DNA of 64,000 nucleotides. It comes from Proteinivorax hydrogeniformans (GTDB lineage Bacteria > Bacillota > Proteinivoracia > Proteinivoracales > Proteinivoracaceae). The stretch lies in NCBI RefSeq assembly GCF_040515995.1, contig NZ_CP159485.1, positions 744,001-808,000 of the forward strand. The letters run 5' to 3'. Position 1 is the first letter of the stretch. Each line of letters opens with the position of its first letter. Below, one piece after another: positions 1-8,822 of this stretch. The notes under the pieces were generated by a model. It made no database searches. It saw nothing but the letters and a program-made list of their open reading frames with translations, and was not told where the DNA came from. The position numbers were made by a program, and so were the translations under genes.

Positions 1-2
1 TG

Positions 3-542
3 TTCCCTGCGGCAGATGTTTCAGAACAGATTTCTACTGCTGGTAAAGAGGCTTCAGGAACTGGCAACATGAAATTTATGCTTAATGGTGCTCCAACTAT
101 CGGAACTTACGACGGTGCAAACGTGGAGATTGTAGCAGAAGCAGGAGAGGAAAACAACTTTATCTTTGGACTAAGGGTCGAAGATATTGAAAAAATTAAA
201 GATTCCTACGACCCAAAAGAGGAATGCGAAAAGGTAAAAGGACTTAAACGTGTAGTTGATACCTTAGTTGATGGCACGTTCACAGATGGTGACACAGGTA
301 TGTTTGCCGAGCTTTACGACTCTATATTTAAAGGAGCTTCTTGGCACAGACCTGATCAGTACTTCTTAATGAAAGATTTTGATAGCTACAGACAAGCGCA
401 ACAAGAAGTTGATGAGGCATATAAAGATAAGGTTGCCTGGGCGAGAAAATGTTGGATGAACATGTCTAACGCCGGGAAGTTTAGTTCTGATAGAACTATA
501 CAACAATATGCTGATGAAATCTGGAAAATCGAAAAAGCATAA
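3..542 (+). CDS. glgP: Glycogen/maltodextrin phosphorylase, C-terminal part (5' end outside window)
   Basis: The reading frame is open from the window edge, so only about the last 179 residues are seen. The stretch EASGTGNMKFMLNGA (starting near nt 48) is the family's pyridoxal-phosphate segment; its Lys is the cofactor lysine. TIGTYDGANVEI follows, and the tail matches the end of the glycosyltransferase family 35 fold. The enzyme splits alpha-1,4-glucans with phosphate to give glucose-1-phosphate in the cytosol. The maltodextrin transporter downstream and a pullulanase elsewhere in the window fit a glucan-utilisation role. Whether it is specific for glycogen or maltodextrin cannot be told from this part. 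Confidence 0.93.
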   Translation, partial: FPAADVSEQISTAGKEASGTGNMKFMLNGAPTIGTYDGANVEIVAEAGEENNFIFGLRVEDIEKIKDSYDPKEECEKVKGLKRVVDTLVDGTFTDGDTGMFAELYDSIFKGASWHRPDQYFLMKDFDSYRQAQQEVDEAYKDKVAWARKCWMNMSNAGKFSSDRTIQQYADEIWKIEKA

Positions 543-546
543 ATCA

Positions 547-560
547 TGCCAACGCTTGCA
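547..560 (-). promoter_or_regulatory. CcpA cre-like / LacI-family operator A
   Basis: Read on the minus strand the site is TGCAAGCGTTGGCA, which fits the cre consensus TGNAANCGNWNNCA at every fixed position. It lies just after the phosphorylase stop and about 145 bp upstream of the malE -10 box. A site at 745-758 and one before pulA share the TGCAARCG half. The binding protein could be CcpA or the LacI-family protein encoded at 6935. Confidence 0.55.
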
Positions 561-581
561 TTGTAATTAAGTGAAATGATA

Positions 582-616
582 AGGAAAAGGACCAAGAAAT
601 TATTGAGCCTTTTCCT
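582..616 (+). terminator. Stem-loop after phosphorylase gene, weak terminator
   Basis: AGGAAAAGG and CCTTTTCCT form a 9-bp perfect stem with a 17-nt loop. No clear T-run follows, so it may be a weak terminator or an RNA-stabilising hairpin. Confidence 0.4.
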
Positions 617-681
617 CCTAAAACATTTATGAGTAGGTTAGTAAGATTATGGTAATAAATCAGATAAAATAGAAAAAAATA

Positions 682-710
682 TTGCTATTTTTCTCAAGAG
701 AATGTATAAT
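682..710 (+). promoter_or_regulatory. Sigma-A-type promoter of the maltodextrin transport operon
   Basis: TTGCTA (682-687) is separated by 17 bp from a perfect TATAAT (705-710). Transcription would start near 717, leaving a leader of about 135 nt that contains the operator-like palindromes at 745-776. Confidence 0.6.
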
Positions 711-744
711 ATTATTGTAAGTAATTAATTTTTTTTGCTAATTA

Positions 745-776
745 TGCAAGCGCGTGCACAATTTCGTGAAACGAAA
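745..776 (+). promoter_or_regulatory. Operator-like palindromes in the malE leader
   Basis: TGCAAGCGCGTGCA (745-758) is an inverted repeat with a CG-rich centre, one mismatch from the cre consensus. TTTCGTGAAACGAAA (762-776) is a second, 5-bp-arm palindrome four bases later. Lying 30-60 nt downstream of the predicted start, they are placed to act as a roadblock for a LacI-family repressor such as the one encoded at 6935. Confidence 0.5.
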
Positions 777-851
777 GGTGTGCGGGAGTATACCAAAAGT
801 GCTTGCCTAGTGATGCAAAAACAAAAAATACAGGTTTGGGGAGGATTTGAA

Positions 852-2165
852 ATGAAAAAAAGTTTTAGTTTGTTACTTATCATTCTTTTAGCTTTACCAC
901 TAGCTGCATGTGGTGGGGACGCAGAGGAAGAAAACGGTGAAGTTGTTGCAGAAGGCATTGAGGCAACCATTTCTGTTCAAGTTGAGGAAGAATGGTTAGA
1001 GTACTATGAAGCAGCAAGAGACAGAGTGTTAGCAGACAACCCTGATGCAACTATCGAATGGATTGAGTCTCCTGCTTTTGATCACTTAGATGTGTTAGAT
1101 TCAACTGACGCTACTAACACAGATGTAGCAGACGTATTTGCAATCCCTGCAGATAGAATCTTTGGTTTAAATGATAACCATGCAATTGCTCCTATTGATG
1201 CTATTGCAATGGCAGAGCAAGTTGGAGGATTTGGAGACTATGATGCTGGCATGGGAGGAAACTTCAACATTGATGGCGAGTATCTAGGATTCCCAATGAA
1301 TATCGAGACTTTAATTAACTTTGGTAATGCTGCAAATGCTGAAGAAGCAGGTATTGACTTAACAGAAACAATCGAGTTTACTGAACTTGACTATGAAGAC
1401 ATGTTAGTTCCAGCTTTTGATGCTTGGTTTGGTGTTGCGCTTACAAACTCAGCTGACATTGAGTTTTTAGAGCAAGACGCTTCTGGTAACCTGCATTCTG
1501 ATCTAACTGCTGATTTTGCAGATCTAGATGAAGATAAGCAACAACTATTTGAAGCTTTGTTTAACTTCTGGCAAGCTCACAACGAAGCAGGTACTTCAAT
1601 GTGGGACGAAGATGATGCTTGGGGTTACATGGACAGTAGCTTTACTACTGGTGGAAACACTTCTATAAGGTTAGAAGGTCCATGGTCAACTGGAAACTTA
1701 TCAGAACAAGCTGGTGACGGCGAAGACTTAGTTATCTTCCCTATGAACCAAGTTACAATTAACGGAAACCCATTAGCACACTGGCAAAGTGGCTGGGGCA
1801 TGGTAGCTAATGCACGTATTGAGATGGATGAAGACAAAATGCTTCTTGCTCAATCTTTCATGGCTGAAGTTGTGAACCCAGACTATGCTGTTGATTTCTT
1901 TAAAGCTAGTGGTAAAATCATGGAAAATGTAGAAGCTTCTGTATACATGGATTCTGATCTGCCAGAACAAGATAAAGAAGTAATTTCTGCTGTGATTGAG
2001 TCATACAACCAGTCACCTGCTCGTCCACTGTTTACTGAGTGGGGTCAAGTGTGGGACACATGGAAGAACGGTCTTCTATCTTGGGATAACGTTCAACCTG
2101 AAACAGTAGAAGAAGCTTATGGCGAAATTCAATCTTCGTTTGAAGCTATGATGGCAAACTTCTAG
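852..2165 (+). CDS. malE: Maltose/maltodextrin ABC transporter substrate-binding lipoprotein
   Basis: Product of 437 aa. The ATG at 852 is preceded by GGGGAGGATTTGA and opens a typical lipoprotein signal (MKKS, hydrophobic core, LPLAAC with Cys20 as lipid anchor); an upstream in-frame start at 735 lacks a ribosome site and would bury this signal. The rest resembles family 1 extracellular sugar-binding proteins of the MalE type. It is strikingly rich in Asp and Glu, as in surface proteins of salt-adapted bacteria. It would capture maltodextrins outside the membrane and deliver them to MalFG. Substrate is inferred from the operon and neighbouring glucan enzymes. Confidence 0.85.
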   Translation: MKKSFSLLLIILLALPLAACGGDAEEENGEVVAEGIEATISVQVEEEWLEYYEAARDRVLADNPDATIEWIESPAFDHLDVLDSTDATNTDVADVFAIPADRIFGLNDNHAIAPIDAIAMAEQVGGFGDYDAGMGGNFNIDGEYLGFPMNIETLINFGNAANAEEAGIDLTETIEFTELDYEDMLVPAFDAWFGVALTNSADIEFLEQDASGNLHSDLTADFADLDEDKQQLFEALFNFWQAHNEAGTSMWDEDDAWGYMDSSFTTGGNTSIRLEGPWSTGNLSEQAGDGEDLVIFPMNQVTINGNPLAHWQSGWGMVANARIEMDEDKMLLAQSFMAEVVNPDYAVDFFKASGKIMENVEASVYMDSDLPEQDKEVISAVIESYNQSPARPLFTEWGQVWDTWKNGLLSWDNVQPETVEEAYGEIQSSFEAMMANF

Positions 2166-2180
2166 GTTACTAAACATTAC

Positions 2181-2222
2181 GGGAAGAGAGGTAGAGGTGT
2201 AGCCTTTCTTCCCATTATTTTT
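2181..2222 (+). terminator. Intercistronic hairpin after malE, partial terminator
   Basis: GGGAAGA (2181-2187) pairs with TCTTCCC (2207-2213), followed by a T-rich stretch. Since malF and malG follow on the same strand, this hairpin could cut read-through or stabilise the malE message, giving more binding protein than permease. Confidence 0.5.
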
Positions 2223-2241
2223 ATCAAGTGAGGTCTTAAAA

Positions 2242-2700
2242 ATGAATACACTTACAAACCTACCCAAAAAACATCTGTATTATATACTGATATCCTGTTC
2301 AATAATTATAGTCGCAACATCGATGGAGACGTTGATGACTGTTAAAGATATAGACTTATTTAATCAATGGTTAGAAAATCATAAAGCTGCTGAAGGTGCG
2401 GAGATTTCGGTAGATGAAGCCTTTAACGTCTTTATATCGGTTAATTTAATTTATTTTTTGTTTAAGTTAGTGATCCCGATATCTATCAGCCTTCATTCCT
2501 ATTTTGCGTATATTAAGCTAAAAATTAACGGGCTGTTCGTTTTTATATGGACGGTATTAGTTCTTGGTAGTATGGCATACACGTTATTTGAATGGAGTAT
2601 AAACTCAATATTTTACTACATTAACTTAACTGGTTATTTTATTTTAGTAGTAACCCTCTTATCACTGATAAATGTTATTGATAAAAGTAAAACCTCGTAA
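2242..2700 (+). CDS. Small four-helix membrane protein of unknown function in mal operon
   Basis: Product of 152 aa, not recognised as a known family. Four hydrophobic segments are visible at about residues 9-30, 65-90, 95-118 and 124-147. A polar, Glu-rich loop lies between the first and second. The ATG at 2242 follows a GAGGT ribosome site. The end of the gene holds the ribosome site and sits 13 nt before the start of malF, so the two are probably translationally linked. Position between malE and malF suggests a role in transporter assembly or sensing, but there is no motif to support a specific function. Confidence 0.65.
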   Translation: MNTLTNLPKKHLYYILISCSIIIVATSMETLMTVKDIDLFNQWLENHKAAEGAEISVDEAFNVFISVNLIYFLFKLVIPISISLHSYFAYIKLKINGLFVFIWTVLVLGSMAYTLFEWSINSIFYYINLTGYFILVVTLLSLINVIDKSKTS

Positions 2701-2713
2701 AGGTGGGATTACA

Positions 2714-4807
2714 TTGGCAAATCACAAAGAATTTTTATATGATGATATTGGCAATAAATATAAAAGAAAAAACTTATACTTGTTAGATGTAGCTTTGTTA
2801 GAAAAAGAAATTAAACAAGCTAAAGGTGAGGCACAGGAAAAGTTAAAAAACAAGTTAAAAACAGTTATTAAAAACAAAGATGCTCACCCTTATAATATCG
2901 AGCTTGAAAAGTTTCGCAAAGAAGAAAAAAAGTTTTTAAACAAGTTAAAAGAAGAAAAGAAAACTTTTGATGGGGCTTTAGAAAAAGAGCTTCCGAGGAA
3001 ATTAAGGAAATTAAAATTAAACCTTTTTGAGCACAAACAAAAACTTGAGTTTTATAAAGATTATACAGACTTATGTTATGATGCTGAGTTTGCTTATGGT
3101 GAAAGTAAGTTCTCTGTTGAGCAACTTCCGAATATCATCGATTCTTATAAAAGCAACCTTAAAGAGTTAAGAAAAGCAAAAGAATCTTATAAAAGTATAG
3201 ATGTTACGGAAGAAAAACGAAAAAAGGAAGAACTTAAACAGTTTAAAAGTGAGCAAAAAGAGCTGCTAAACGAGGGCAAAAAAAGACTCAAGGAAAGAAG
3301 AAGAAAAGGCCAAATATCCAAAAAAGCAGAATCAACAAAAGTTGAAGAGTTGAAGAAAAAATTCAATCAGGCTATAAACCTAAAATCTTATGACATCCCG
3401 AGAAAAGCTGTTAAAGAGGATATAAAAAAGGCACGCTTTGAATTAAAAAATGGTACTAAATTAAAGCTAAATGTGCTTCAAGCTGATATAGCTGACTTAA
3501 GAAGAAAGACTCCCATGGAAACAGAAAAGACCAAGCCTATACTTGCTTATTTTACTTTTTTAATTCCAGGTTTAGGACAAATGCTAAACAAGCAAGTTGA
3601 AAAAGGTATTTTGTTCTTTTTAGCAACTTTTTTTGTATATTTTGCTGCAATTCCTTATGCTTTAGGATATGGAAACTATCAAGGTGAAGGAGTTGCTGGC
3701 CTTATTACCCTTGCTGAGGGTGGCCCTAGGATCTATCAATCCTTGATTTTTATGATAGAAGGGGTAATTGCTATCCTTCTTCTAATCATAGCTTTTGGTT
3801 TACTTTATATCTCCTTTAAAGATGTTTTAAACGTGGAGAAAAAGAAAATAAAGGGAGTTAGGCCTAGTAACTGGCATGAAACAATGGATGATATCAGCAA
3901 AAATGGTTTCCCTTATATTGTTTCTTTACCCGCGCTATTTATTATAATTTTTGTCGTATTTGTTCCTTTGATTACGACAGTCTTAATATCATTTACCTCA
4001 ATGAGTCCACAGGAACAAACAAGGTTTACTTGGATTGGAATTGAAAACTACAGGATGATAGCGCTAGGTGAAGGATTGGCGGGGTCTGTATTCTGGCTTG
4101 TTCTTCGTTGGACACTTGTTTGGACTATTGGCGCAACAACGCTGGCAATCTTTATAGGGTTTGTTTTGGCCTTACTAGTTAATAACGAAAGAGTTGTCGG
4201 TAAAAAGTTTTTCAGAACTGTATACTTGCTACCGTGGGCAGTGCCGGCATTTATAACAATAATGTTTTTCAGTATAATGACTTCTCCTAATGGGGCTTTG
4301 ACTGTGTTTTTATCGGAGCTATTCGATCAAAGAATTCATATTAAGTCTGATCCCCAACTTACTAGAGCATTTTTGATACTTTTACAAGGTTGGCTAGGTA
4401 GTGCTTATGTATTCTTGCTTACAACAGGAGTACTTCAGGCAATTCCAAGTGACTTATATGAAGCAGCTGACATTGACGGCGCAACTGATTGGCAAAAGAC
4501 CAAACGTATAACTATTCCTATTGTATTATTCCAAACAGCGCCACTTTTAATAACACAATATGTATTTAATTTTAACAACTTCTCTATAATTAAGTTCTTT
4601 AATGGTGGTGGACCATATGAACCTTCGGTTTATGGAAACTTAGCGGGATCATCTGATATTTTAATTTCATATATTTACAAACTTACTATGAATAATCAGC
4701 AACAAGCGGTAGGGGCGGCAATTATAGTGGTGATATCTATAGGATTGCTGTTGTTTGGGTATATGGGATTAAAAAATTCAAAGGCGTTTAAAGAGGAGAG
4801 ATTATAA
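2714..4807 (+). CDS. malF: MalF-type maltodextrin permease with long N-terminal coiled-coil extension
   Basis: The TTG start at 2714 is chosen because AAAGGTGGGA sits 7 nt before it; an in-frame ATG at 2672 lies inside the previous gene without a ribosome site. Product 697 aa, far above the usual 290-520 aa of MalF proteins. Residues 1 to about 265 are charged, Lys/Glu-rich and predicted coiled coil. Residues 272-370 hold hydrophobic segments with an IPGLGQMLNKQ motif like TM2-type hairpins. The permease core begins near 390, with the EAA loop (EAADIDGATDWQKTKRI) near residue 581 for contact with the ATPase. It works with MalG and MalK. The job of the extension is unknown. Confidence 0.85.
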   Translation: MANHKEFLYDDIGNKYKRKNLYLLDVALLEKEIKQAKGEAQEKLKNKLKTVIKNKDAHPYNIELEKFRKEEKKFLNKLKEEKKTFDGALEKELPRKLRKLKLNLFEHKQKLEFYKDYTDLCYDAEFAYGESKFSVEQLPNIIDSYKSNLKELRKAKESYKSIDVTEEKRKKEELKQFKSEQKELLNEGKKRLKERRRKGQISKKAESTKVEELKKKFNQAINLKSYDIPRKAVKEDIKKARFELKNGTKLKLNVLQADIADLRRKTPMETEKTKPILAYFTFLIPGLGQMLNKQVEKGILFFLATFFVYFAAIPYALGYGNYQGEGVAGLITLAEGGPRIYQSLIFMIEGVIAILLLIIAFGLLYISFKDVLNVEKKKIKGVRPSNWHETMDDISKNGFPYIVSLPALFIIIFVVFVPLITTVLISFTSMSPQEQTRFTWIGIENYRMIALGEGLAGSVFWLVLRWTLVWTIGATTLAIFIGFVLALLVNNERVVGKKFFRTVYLLPWAVPAFITIMFFSIMTSPNGALTVFLSELFDQRIHIKSDPQLTRAFLILLQGWLGSAYVFLLTTGVLQAIPSDLYEAADIDGATDWQKTKRITIPIVLFQTAPLLITQYVFNFNNFSIIKFFNGGGPYEPSVYGNLAGSSDILISYIYKLTMNNQQQAVGAAIIVVISIGLLLFGYMGLKNSKAFKEERL

Positions 4808-5724
4808 TGAACTTAGTTACAAAGAAAATAGGGAATTTGCTACGACCTAAAAGTTCCCTGTATCTTTCTGATAGACAACCTTTAACTCTTTTAGGCAAGA
4901 TTAAGTTATTTTTCACTTATCTAATTCTTAGTGTTTGGGCATTTCTCATCTTATGGCCTCTTTACCAGATGGTAAGAGCAGCTTTTAACGGCCTACAATA
5001 TAGTCATATAGTTATGACTCATAACTACGAGTTTTCCTTAAGACATTTTGAATATCTCTTTAATGAAACGCTATATTTAACTTGGGTTAAAAATACAATT
5101 TTTATTGCAGGGGCAACAGCTCTTATAACAGTTGCTGTCGTTTCTCTAACTGGATATGCTTATTCTAGGTACAGGTTTAAAGGACGTAAACCTACGTTAA
5201 TGACCATTATGCTTGTTCAAACTATCCCAACATTTGCAGGAATTGTAGCTTTTTTTACCCTACATTCTATAGTGTCGTCAGTATTTCCAATGTTCACTAG
5301 GCAAATGATGTTGATTCTAATTTACTCAGGTGGTGCAATCGCCGGTAATACTTTTGTGTTAAAAGGTTATATCGACTCAATCTCTACGGAGTTAGATGAT
5401 TCAGCTAAAATAGATGGATGTTCAAACTTACAAACCTATAGGCTGATAATCATGCCCATAGCCAGACCTATGCTTACCATAATAGCTCTTTGGTCATTTA
5501 TTGGACCTTTTATGGACTTCTTATTGCCAAGAGTACTTCTAACTAGTCCAAGCTCCTACACTTTAGCAGCGGGTTTATTTACACTGGTTGCTGACCATCG
5601 AACAATGAATCAACCAGCTTTTGCTGCTGGAGGTCTGCTAACGGCTATACCGATTGTTATTCTATTTTTAGCGCTACAAAACCAATTGGTGTCTGGGCTA
5701 GCTAAAGGCTCAGTTAAAGGTTAG
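4807..5724 (+). CDS. malG: MalG-type maltodextrin ABC transporter permease
   Basis: Product of 305 aa, the normal length for MalG. The ATG overlaps the malF stop codon by one base, showing translational coupling. Hydrophobic segments begin near residue 33, and the EAA-type loop (ELDDSAKIDGCSNLQTYRLI) near residue 197 would dock on the ATPase. With MalF it forms the membrane channel for maltodextrin uptake. The conserved permease fold, order and spacing leave little doubt; the sugar is inferred from context. Confidence 0.88.
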   Translation: MNLVTKKIGNLLRPKSSLYLSDRQPLTLLGKIKLFFTYLILSVWAFLILWPLYQMVRAAFNGLQYSHIVMTHNYEFSLRHFEYLFNETLYLTWVKNTIFIAGATALITVAVVSLTGYAYSRYRFKGRKPTLMTIMLVQTIPTFAGIVAFFTLHSIVSSVFPMFTRQMMLILIYSGGAIAGNTFVLKGYIDSISTELDDSAKIDGCSNLQTYRLIIMPIARPMLTIIALWSFIGPFMDFLLPRVLLTSPSSYTLAAGLFTLVADHRTMNQPAFAAGGLLTAIPIVILFLALQNQLVSGLAKGSVKG

Positions 5725-5770
5725 ACTGTAACGAATTAAATACAAACTCGTATATAGAGGAGGATCCTTC

Positions 5771-6856
5771 ATGAAAGTAACTATGAAAGATATTGGGAAG
5801 AAATATGAAAGCCAAGAAGAGTTTACTTTAAGAAATATAAACTTAGAAATAGAAGAAAAAGAGTTTTGCGTAATATTAGGTCCGTCAGGTTGTGGTAAAA
5901 CCACACTATTAAGAATGGTTGCAGGGCTTAATTCAATAACTGAGGGAGATCTGTTGTTTAATGACAAAAGGATGAACAAGGTAGCTCCTAAGGATAGAGA
6001 TATTGCGATGGTGTTTCAATCCTATGCTCTTTACCCTCATATGACAGTTTTTGAGAATATGGCTTTTTCGCTAAAACTAAAAAAAGAGCGTAAGAAAGTT
6101 ATTGAGGAAAGAGTGCTAGAGGCTGCAGAACTATTAAAAATAAAAAAAGAACTATACTCAAAACCTGCAGAGATTTCTGGAGGACAAAGACAGAGAGTAG
6201 CGTTAGGCCGCGCTATGGTCAAAAATCCTAAAGTTTTTTTGATGGACGAACCGCTATCTAACTTAGATGCAAAGCTTAGAGAACATATGAGAGTGGAGCT
6301 TGTTAAGCTACATCAAACCCTAGGTACAACTTCTATATATGTTACTCACGACCAAACTGAAGCTATGACAATGGCTGATAAAATTATTTTAATGAACGAA
6401 GGTAAAATTCAGCAGGTAGGAAAGCCAGAAGATTTTTATAACAAGCCGGAAAATATTTTTGTTGCGCAGTTTATAGGTTCTCCTACGATGAATATTCTTA
6501 AAGGTTCATTAAAAGACGGTAAATTTGTCGGCACAAATGGAATAATTAAGATCACTCCTAACGACGAGGACATGAAAAAATTAGCTGGTTATGAAGGTAA
6601 AGAAGTTTCAGTAGGAATTCGTTCCGAAAGATTTGAAAGTGGTGGCCACATAGGAGACAGCTTTGAATGTAACGTTGAAGTTGTTGAGATGTTAGGAAAG
6701 GAAAAAATTCTTTACTCTAAACTGGACGACGGCACAGAACTTGTGATTTCAACACCAGGACACTATCATTATGAAAATGGCGAACGACATTCTTTCGGAT
6801 TTGATATAGATGCTCTTCACTTTTTCGATACAGCTACAGGAGAAAGAATCAACTAG
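5771..6856 (+). CDS. malK: MalK/MsmX-type sugar ABC transporter ATPase
   Basis: Product of 361 aa. Walker A GPSGCGKTT near residue 37, Q-loop, signature ISGGQRQRV near 135, Walker B FLMDEP near 157 and the switch His in THDQTEA near 193 are all intact. The C-terminal 120 residues form the OB-fold regulatory domain typical of MalK/UgpC proteins. A strong GGAGGATCC ribosome site precedes the ATG. It powers MalFG from the cytosolic face. Proteins of this family often serve several sugar transporters, so it may not be exclusive to this one. Confidence 0.9.
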   Translation: MKVTMKDIGKKYESQEEFTLRNINLEIEEKEFCVILGPSGCGKTTLLRMVAGLNSITEGDLLFNDKRMNKVAPKDRDIAMVFQSYALYPHMTVFENMAFSLKLKKERKKVIEERVLEAAELLKIKKELYSKPAEISGGQRQRVALGRAMVKNPKVFLMDEPLSNLDAKLREHMRVELVKLHQTLGTTSIYVTHDQTEAMTMADKIILMNEGKIQQVGKPEDFYNKPENIFVAQFIGSPTMNILKGSLKDGKFVGTNGIIKITPNDEDMKKLAGYEGKEVSVGIRSERFESGGHIGDSFECNVEVVEMLGKEKILYSKLDDGTELVISTPGHYHYENGERHSFGFDIDALHFFDTATGERIN

Positions 6857-6934
6857 TTGTTCCCAAAGGCTAGATAAAGGTATATAATTTATCATAGAAG
6901 ATTGTGTATTGGTACGTGATAGGGAGTGATCAAA

Positions 6935-7957
6935 TTGAATAAAAAAGTAGTTACTATCAACGACGTTGCAAAAAAGGCTGGGGTATCACCGTCCACCGTT
7001 TCAAGGGTTATATCTAAAAACCCTAAAATTAGTGCGCCGACAAGAGAAAAAGTGCTTAGGCACATGGAAGAGATGGGATATCATCCCAACGCTATAGCCC
7101 GTTCGCTAGCTAGCAAAAAATCAGGGGCTATTGGCGTTATTATGCCTACAACTTCTCAGGATTTGTTTTTAAATCCTTTCTTTCCTGAAGCTTTAAGAGG
7201 AATTGTAAGAGGAGCTTCAAATAGTGGTTATGATTTGCTGCTTTCTACAAATTCTGATAAAGACGAAGAAATTGAAGTAATTAAGCATTTTATACTGGGC
7301 TCAAAAGTGGACGGGATAATCCTAATGTCAAGTAAAGTAAATGACGAATGTGTTAATTATCTTAGCTCTCTTGATTTCCCCTTTTCGCTTATTGGTTCTC
7401 CTGATGGGTTAGAAGGACAAATAAATCATGTGGATAATGATAATTTTATGGCTGCTTATGAAGTGACAACCTACCTGAGTATGAAAGGCAAAAAGAAAAT
7501 TGCTATGATAGTGGGTGACGAGAAGCTAATTGTAACTAAAAAACGTGTGGAAGGTTATAAAAGAGCGCTTTTAGAAAGTAATATAAACTTCGACGAAAAT
7601 CTGCTATATACAGGTAGCTTTGATGAACAAACTGGTTATGAGTATGGTAGTATTATCGCTGAGATGGAAGATAAACCAGATGCAGTAATCGTAGCTGATG
7701 ATTTAGTGGCTTATGGAGCAGTTAAAGTCTTTGAAAGCCTAGATGTGAGCATACCAGAAGATATTGCAGTGGCAAGCTTTAACAATAGTATTCTTTCTAG
7801 ATACGCAGCTACCCCCATCACCTCCGTAGATATAAACGCCGTTAAGCTGGGCGAAGAATCGATGAAATTAGTGGTGCAAGCTATGGAGAAAGAGGTGCGT
7901 GGACAAAAGATTATAACCCCCTATACGATACACAAACGAAAATCAACAGAAGGCTAA
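6935..7957 (+). CDS. malR: LacI-family transcriptional regulator, MalR-like
   Basis: Product of 340 aa from the TTG at 6935, which has AGGGAG about 9 nt upstream; a GTG at 6926 overlaps that ribosome site and is less likely. The N-terminus TINDVAKKAGVSPSTVSRVI is the LacI helix-turn-helix, with a hinge helix at about 45-60 (HPNAIARSLA), followed by a periplasmic-binding-protein-like ligand domain. A TATAAT at 6883-6888 suggests its own promoter. Placement after malK argues that it controls maltodextrin genes, probably through the palindromes at 745-776 and the related site before pulA. It could instead be a CcpA-like global regulator, though the context favours a local role. Confidence 0.82.
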   Translation: MNKKVVTINDVAKKAGVSPSTVSRVISKNPKISAPTREKVLRHMEEMGYHPNAIARSLASKKSGAIGVIMPTTSQDLFLNPFFPEALRGIVRGASNSGYDLLLSTNSDKDEEIEVIKHFILGSKVDGIILMSSKVNDECVNYLSSLDFPFSLIGSPDGLEGQINHVDNDNFMAAYEVTTYLSMKGKKKIAMIVGDEKLIVTKKRVEGYKRALLESNINFDENLLYTGSFDEQTGYEYGSIIAEMEDKPDAVIVADDLVAYGAVKVFESLDVSIPEDIAVASFNNSILSRYAATPITSVDINAVKLGEESMKLVVQAMEKEVRGQKIITPYTIHKRKSTEG

Positions 7958-7974
7958 CTATCCCCCTTATATAG

Positions 7975-8006
7975 GCAACAGGTCCACTGGACTTGTTGCT
8001 TTTTTT
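7975..8006 (+). terminator. Rho-independent terminator after malR
   Basis: GCAACAGGTCC and GGACTTGTTGC pair with one G-T wobble around a 3-nt loop and are followed by seven T. It closes the maltodextrin operon. Confidence 0.85.
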
Positions 8007-8079
8007 CTAGCACAAAAAAATCAGTGTGTTATAATTATTTTGGTGGATACTTAACTTTATTTTGGAGAGGAGAAGAAAA

Positions 8080-8808
8080 ATGGACAGCTCCGTTTTACAG
8101 ATAGTTATAGGTTTATTAATAATATTTTTGGCGGCTGCCACACAAGGAATCGCCAGCTTTGGTTTTTCTATTATATCCCTTCCGCTTTTGGGGGTTTTTC
8201 TTCCACTTCAAGTGGTTGTTCCGATGTTGATTATATATAGCCTAGTGCTTAACTCAATGATTTTGCAAAACCTTAAAGAGCACATAGATTTTAAGCGAAT
8301 ATGGATTTTGGTTGTAGCTGGTGTAATAGGGACCCCTTTTGGTGTTTATCTACTTAAGGTTGTTGATGAGAACACCCTAAAAATAGCTATCGGGGTGATC
8401 CTTACAATTTCAGCTGTGCTAAACTTTTATGGAATAAAGGTTAAGGTAAAAAGAGAAAAACTCACTCAGATACCAGTTGGCTTAATAAGTGGGTTGTTTA
8501 ATGGCAGTGCTTCAATTGGCGGCCCACCGATAATAATTTTTTTGACAAACCAAGGGGTAAAAAAACAAATCTTTAGGGCAAACCTAACTCTTTATTTTTG
8601 GCTAATCAACATAGTGACTATACCAACCTACGTTGTTGGCGGCTTGATTACAACGGAAGTAATTCAATATACTCTATTTTTGCTACCTGGTCTCTTACTA
8701 GGGACCATGGTTGGAATTAACTTGGGGAACAAAGTTGACGAAAATTTATTCGCCAAGCTGACTTTAGTTATGGTGATGGGAATGGGTTTGTTTCTTATTA
8801 AATTTTAA
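8080..8808 (+). CDS. TauE/SafE-family membrane exporter (DUF81)
   Basis: Product of 242 aa from the ATG at 8080, which has GGAGAGGAG 7-9 nt upstream; the in-frame TTG at 8062 would overlap that site. Multiple hydrophobic segments and two internally similar halves, each with a small Gly/Pro-rich entry motif (ATQGIASFGFS near 24; NGSASIGGPP near 143), mark the TauE/SafE family. Members export sulfite, sulfoacetate or similar small anions. Nothing nearby fixes the substrate. The gene ends 14 nt before the YhaO-like gene, so they may be cotranscribed. Confidence 0.82.
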   Translation: MDSSVLQIVIGLLIIFLAAATQGIASFGFSIISLPLLGVFLPLQVVVPMLIIYSLVLNSMILQNLKEHIDFKRIWILVVAGVIGTPFGVYLLKVVDENTLKIAIGVILTISAVLNFYGIKVKVKREKLTQIPVGLISGLFNGSASIGGPPIIIFLTNQGVKKQIFRANLTLYFWLINIVTIPTYVVGGLITTEVIQYTLFLLPGLLLGTMVGINLGNKVDENLFAKLTLVMVMGMGLFLIKF

Positions 8809-8822
8809 AGGGGGAAATAAAG

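Noticed and set aside
735-851. N-terminal extension of the malE frame starting at 735
   Set aside because: It has no ribosome site, contains the operator palindromes and would bury the lipoprotein signal peptide that begins at 852.
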